Below are positions 60,624-64,000 of a stretch of DNA of 64,000 nucleotides, in pieces. The translations under genes were made by a program, and so were the position numbers. The notes beneath the pieces are model-generated. The model ran no database searches. It worked only from the letters and a program-made list of their open reading frames with translations, and was not told the DNA's origin. The DNA is from Magnetofaba australis IT-1 (GTDB taxonomy: Bacteria; Pseudomonadota; Magnetococcia; Magnetococcales; Magnetococcaceae), in assembly GCF_002109495.1 (NCBI RefSeq), contig NZ_LVJN01000019.1:186001-250000 (forward strand), read 5' to 3'. Each line of letters begins with the position of its first letter. Position 1 is the first letter of the stretch.

Positions 60624-62789
60624 ATGAGCGCGCAGCAGCCCGAACCGGTCTCCGAAGGGTGGCGCCGCATCGCCGGGGTGCGTTGCGCACTCAATCCCAC
60701 CGTACGCGCCGAGCGCCGTCTGATTCGCGGTCGCCGCTGGCGCATTCTCAGCGATCCGTTCGGCGATCAATATTTGCGCCTTACCGCCCAGGCGTGGGAG
60801 TTTGTCGCGCGTTTGGATGGACGCCGTAGCGTGGGCGAAATCTGGGCCGAGCGCCAGCGCATCGCGCCGCAGCAGACCCCCTCCCGCGACGAGGTGGCGC
60901 GCCTGCTGGCGCTGCTGCATCAGGTTAATATGCTGCGTCTGGACGATCCGGCCCAGGGCGAGTTGCTGTTTGCGCGCTGGCGCCGTAAACAGCAGCAGAA
61001 GGGCGGCGCCCGCTTCATGAGTCTGGCGGCCATGCGCCTACCGCTGCTCAATCCGGCCCGCGCGCTGCGCGCGTTGGAGCCGCTGGGGCGCATCCTGTTC
61101 AGCTGGCCCATGGCGCTGCTGTGGGCGTTGGTGTGTCTGAATGGCGCGCGCAGCGTCATCGAGCAGGTGGATCTGGCTGTGGATCAGGCCCAGGGCGCCA
61201 TTGCGCCGGGCAATCTGGCGCTGCTCTATGCGGCGTTTTTCGGCGTCAAACTGGTCCATGAATTGGGCCATGCGCTGGCCTGTCAGCGCTTCGGCGGCGA
61301 GGTCAAGAGCGTGGGCGTGCTGCTGCTGGCGCTGGCCCCCATGCCGTTTGTGGACGCCACCGACAGTTGGCGTTTCGACTCGCGCTGGCAGCGCATACTG
61401 GTGGCCTCGGCGGGAATGCTATGCGAACTGTTCGTGGGCGCGCTGGCGGCCATGCTGTGGGCCCACAGCGCGCCGGGGTCGCTGATCCACGCGCTGGCTT
61501 ACAACGTCATGCTGGTGGCCACGGTGACCACTCTGCTGTTCAACGCCAATCCGCTGATGAAGTTCGACGGCTACTTCATCCTCTCGGACCTGCTGGATAT
61601 CCCCAACCTCTATCAGCGCGCGCAAAAGCAGGTTTATGGGTTGGCCGAGCGCCTGCTGTTTGGTGTGGAGGCGGGCGAGCCGGTGGCCCATGACGCCCGC
61701 GAGGCGTGGCAGCTGACCCTCTATGGCGTGGCCGGGGCGTGCTATCGAGTGCTGCTGTTCGTCGGGCTGTTCTTCTATGTGGTCAACCAGTACCTGATTC
61801 TCGGGTTGCTGATGGGTCTCTCCCTGGCGCTGGCCTGGACCGTCATGCCATTGATCAAACTGCTGCGCTATCTGCGTTCCAGTCCCCGGCTCCAGGGGCG
61901 GCGCATGCGCGCGGTGACGGTGAGCGCTGGGTTGATCCTGGGCGCGGCGGCGGTGATCGGCGGCGCGCCGGTGGGACAGACCCTCTATGCGCCCGGCGTG
62001 GTGGAGGCTGAACGCTTCGCCGAGACGGTGACCGACTCCGCCGGTCGCCTGCTGGCGTGGCGCGCCCAGGCCGGGCAGCGGGTGGCGGTCGGGGATGAAT
62101 TGGCGCAATTGTCGGACCCCAAGATGGCCTGGGAGATCGAAGCGGCGCAGGCGGGGTTGGATCAGATCGAGGCGCTGATCGCCCAGGCGCGCGCTGATGG
62201 CGCGGCGGATCTGACGCCGCTGCGGCGGCAGCGGCAGGCGGTGGACGAGCAGTTGACGGAGTTGCAGCGCCGTCGCCAGGCGATGACCATCCGCGCCAAA
62301 CAGGCGGGGGTGTGGGCGCCGGACCGCGACAGCGCCGAGTTGGGCGCGTGGCTGCCGCGTGGGGCGCGGGTGGGCTGGATCGTCGACCCCAGCGCGTTCC
62401 GCTTTACCGCCGTGATTGATCAACAGCAGGCGCCGGAGTTGGTGGAGCAGCCGGTGAGCGGGGCCCAGGTGCGGTTGCACGGGCAGGCGGGGATCGTGCT
62501 GCGCGCCGAGGAGATCACGATCTCGCCGCAGGAGATGACGCAACTGCCCACCGCCGCGCTGGGCTGGCGCGGCGGCGGCTCGGTGGCGGTCAAGCCCGAC
62601 TCCCCCGGCGGCGTGGAGGCGGCGGCTCCCTTCTTTCTGCTGCGCGCGGCGTTGCAGACGGATGAATCCATGCCGCTGCTGCTGCATGGTCGCACCGGGC
62701 GGGCGCGTTTGCGCTTGGCTTCGCGCACTCTGGCCACCCAGTGGGAGGAGTCGACGCGCGCTTTTCTGCAACAACGGCTGCGTTGGTGA
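60624..62789 (+). CDS. PqqD-like / M50 site-2-protease-type / HlyD-like fusion protein
   Basis: This protein has 721 residues. The N-terminal 100 residues resemble a PqqD-type winged helix (LTAQAWEFVARLDGRRSVGEIW). A multi-pass membrane region follows (about 150-440) with the zinc motif HELGHA near residues 212-217 and NANPLMKFDGYFILSDLLDIP near 310-330, both hallmarks of M50 intramembrane metalloproteases. After further transmembrane helices, the C-terminal part (about 460-715) is HlyD-like, with a lipoyl half (DSAGRLLAWRAQAGQRVAVG) and a helical pair. The start may instead be the GTG at 60618, which would overlap the previous stop. The fusion suggests the protease and adaptor functions act in one complex. 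The substrate is unknown; the giant protein is the obvious candidate. Confidence 0.87.
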   Translation: MSAQQPEPVSEGWRRIAGVRCALNPTVRAERRLIRGRRWRILSDPFGDQYLRLTAQAWEFVARLDGRRSVGEIWAERQRIAPQQTPSRDEVARLLALLHQVNMLRLDDPAQGELLFARWRRKQQQKGGARFMSLAAMRLPLLNPARALRALEPLGRILFSWPMALLWALVCLNGARSVIEQVDLAVDQAQGAIAPGNLALLYAAFFGVKLVHELGHALACQRFGGEVKSVGVLLLALAPMPFVDATDSWRFDSRWQRILVASAGMLCELFVGALAAMLWAHSAPGSLIHALAYNVMLVATVTTLLFNANPLMKFDGYFILSDLLDIPNLYQRAQKQVYGLAERLLFGVEAGEPVAHDAREAWQLTLYGVAGACYRVLLFVGLFFYVVNQYLILGLLMGLSLALAWTVMPLIKLLRYLRSSPRLQGRRMRAVTVSAGLILGAAAVIGGAPVGQTLYAPGVVEAERFAETVTDSAGRLLAWRAQAGQRVAVGDELAQLSDPKMAWEIEAAQAGLDQIEALIAQARADGAADLTPLRRQRQAVDEQLTELQRRRQAMTIRAKQAGVWAPDRDSAELGAWLPRGARVGWIVDPSAFRFTAVIDQQQAPELVEQPVSGAQVRLHGQAGIVLRAEEITISPQEMTQLPTAALGWRGGGSVAVKPDSPGGVEAAAPFFLLRAALQTDESMPLLLHGRTGRARLRLASRTLATQWEESTRAFLQQRLRW

Positions 62790-64000
62790 ATCCGCTTGCC
62801 CGGGAGCGCCTGTTGGCGCAGCAGACGCGGGTGCGGCCCCTGTATACCGGGCTGGATGGCGTCGCTCATGCGCTGGCGGGCTGGCTGCAACGGCGCTGGC
62901 GAGGCGGCGCCGCACAACTTGATGCAGAGCGTTTGCAGCCGCGCTCTGCGTGGCGGGAGATGGACGATGCGCGCTTTGCCGGGCAGCTGCAGGAGGCGGC
63001 GCGGCGCTGGCGGCGGGGCGATGCGAACAGTGTGGATATTCTGCCGTGGCTGGCGGAGGCGGCGCGTCGCGCCTGGGGCAAACCGCCGGAGCGAGAGACG
63101 TTGCGCGTCGTCTGGGCGCTGGCGGCGGGGCGTTATGTGGTTTCCGACGTTGGCGAATCGCCCCATGGCGAGGCGTTGGCGCTGGCCGCTGTGCTGCTGG
63201 CGTGGCGCGGCGTTGCCTGTGCGGTGTGGCATGTGAGCGAAGCGCGCGCCGCACACGTATTGGATCACGCAACGCCGCTGTATGCGCTGGCGGAGGTGGG
63301 CGCCGCGTCTACGCGTGTGGCCGATGCGCTGGAGGTCAAACGCTGCGCCTATGCGGCGCAGGTGGTTCATGTGACGCCGATGTGCGCCATTCGCGATCAT
63401 CTGCGCGCCCTGGCGGGCGGCGCGCCGCAGCAACCGGCGCTGCGTGAACGGTTGCTGCGGGATTGGGCGCGTCCCGCTGATGCGATGGAGATCAGCGCGC
63501 TCCCCACCGGCGCGCCGGGATTGCTGGTGGAGGACGCCGATCTGCTGCTGGGCGAGCAGGCCGATGCGCCGAGTCAGATTCTGGTCCCTCAGCATGATCC
63601 GGCGCTGCTGGCGGCGACGCGGCTGGCGGCGCAATTGGCCGGGGAGATGATTCCCGCGCGCCACTTTCACGCCGACTCCGCCGGTCATGATTTGACGCTG
63701 CTGGCGGCGGGCGAAGAGGCGGTGCGCCATGGGGTGTCCACGGCGCCCTCCGGCTGGGCCGATGCCCAACGTCTGGGGGCGCTGGTTCATGCGGCGTTGA
63801 TGGCGCGCTGTTTCTTTCAGCCGCAGCGGGATTATCAGATGAGCGCCAGCGGCGTGGCGTTGCAGATGGGGGACGAAAGCGATCCTTTGGGCGAGATCAA
63901 GCGCTCCGAGGGGATGCAGCAGCTTTTGGAGGCGATGCTGGGGCTGACGCAAACGCCGCCGCGCGCGCCGGGACCGCTGTTGCGGCGGCGTCGTTTTGTC
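62786..64000 (+). CDS. degenerate SecA-like protein, C-terminally cut by the window end
   Basis: The GTG at 62786 overlaps the TGA of the M50 gene (GTGA), and the frame is open for 405 codons to the last base. It follows the SecA first nucleotide-binding domain in order: ILPWLAEAARRAWG (85-98; SecA LPEAFAxVREAAxR), AALLAWRGVACAVW-type strand (135-148), KRCAYAAQVVHVTP (185-198), LLVEDADLLLGEQADAPSQIL in the DEVD region (246-266), LTLLAAGEEAV (303-313), and ALMARCFFQPQRDY then EIKRSEGMQQLLEAMLGL (337-387; SecA RRWSDGLHQAIEAKEG). The P-loop TGEGKT is replaced by VGESPH (122-127), with no lysine, so ATP use is doubtful. A dedicated translocation role for the giant protein is inference. Confidence 0.72.
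   Translation, partial: MNPLARERLLAQQTRVRPLYTGLDGVAHALAGWLQRRWRGGAAQLDAERLQPRSAWREMDDARFAGQLQEAARRWRRGDANSVDILPWLAEAARRAWGKPPERETLRVVWALAAGRYVVSDVGESPHGEALALAAVLLAWRGVACAVWHVSEARAAHVLDHATPLYALAEVGAASTRVADALEVKRCAYAAQVVHVTPMCAIRDHLRALAGGAPQQPALRERLLRDWARPADAMEISALPTGAPGLLVEDADLLLGEQADAPSQILVPQHDPALLAATRLAAQLAGEMIPARHFHADSAGHDLTLLAAGEEAVRHGVSTAPSGWADAQRLGALVHAALMARCFFQPQRDYQMSASGVALQMGDESDPLGEIKRSEGMQQLLEAMLGLTQTPPRAPGPLLRRRRFV

Overview
This window comes from a high-GC Gram-negative bacterium. It has Tat-exported hydrogenase subunits, an outer-membrane transporter-type protein, periplasmic adaptors and a type-I-secreted RTX protein. A proteobacterium is the natural reading. I cannot name the species; a Magnetococcus-like lineage is only a guess from general resemblance.

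Layout. (1) 1-207: C-terminal end of an NhaD-type Na+/H+ antiporter. (2) 464-9151: a complete membrane-bound uptake [NiFe]-hydrogenase operon in hybOABCD order on the minus strand. It is divergent from the maturation genes hypC and hypF on the plus strand, with a 529-bp regulatory region between them. (3) 9182-15489: a signalling module. SiaA-like phosphatase and a periplasmic-binding-type protein lie on the minus strand; SiaB-like kinase, SiaC-like phosphoprotein and a GAF/HD-GYP protein lie on the plus strand. The HD-GYP protein occupies the place where a diguanylate cyclase (SiaD) sits in Pseudomonas. (4) 15490-16442: a non-coding stretch with a clear terminator and a ladder of short hairpins. 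(5) 16443-29429: a 4,328-residue RTX adhesin with about 18 near-identical 112-residue repeats. (6) 29523-33207: sensor kinase, response regulator and outer-membrane protein. (7) 33549-64000: an apparent four-gene operon. It encodes an 8,394-residue LEPR-XLL giant protein, a GAF-HlyD adaptor, a PqqD-like/M50 protease/HlyD fusion and a degenerate SecA-like protein cut by the window end.

How the parts may work together. The hydrogenase oxidises H2 at the periplasmic face and passes electrons through HybA/HybB to quinone; HybD, HypC and HypF serve its maturation. The Sia-like module probably links an extracellular signal to c-di-GMP turnover, which often controls adhesion and biofilm. Two giant surface proteins lie just downstream, so the second half of the window looks like a surface-attachment island.

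The most novel candidate is the last operon. A 25-kb gene whose product lacks an obvious Sec signal or terminal RTX signal is followed, with tight coupling, by two HlyD-type proteins, one fused to an intramembrane protease, and by a SecA-like protein that appears to have lost its P-loop. I propose this as a dedicated export or maturation pathway for the giant protein. That is inference, not demonstrated.
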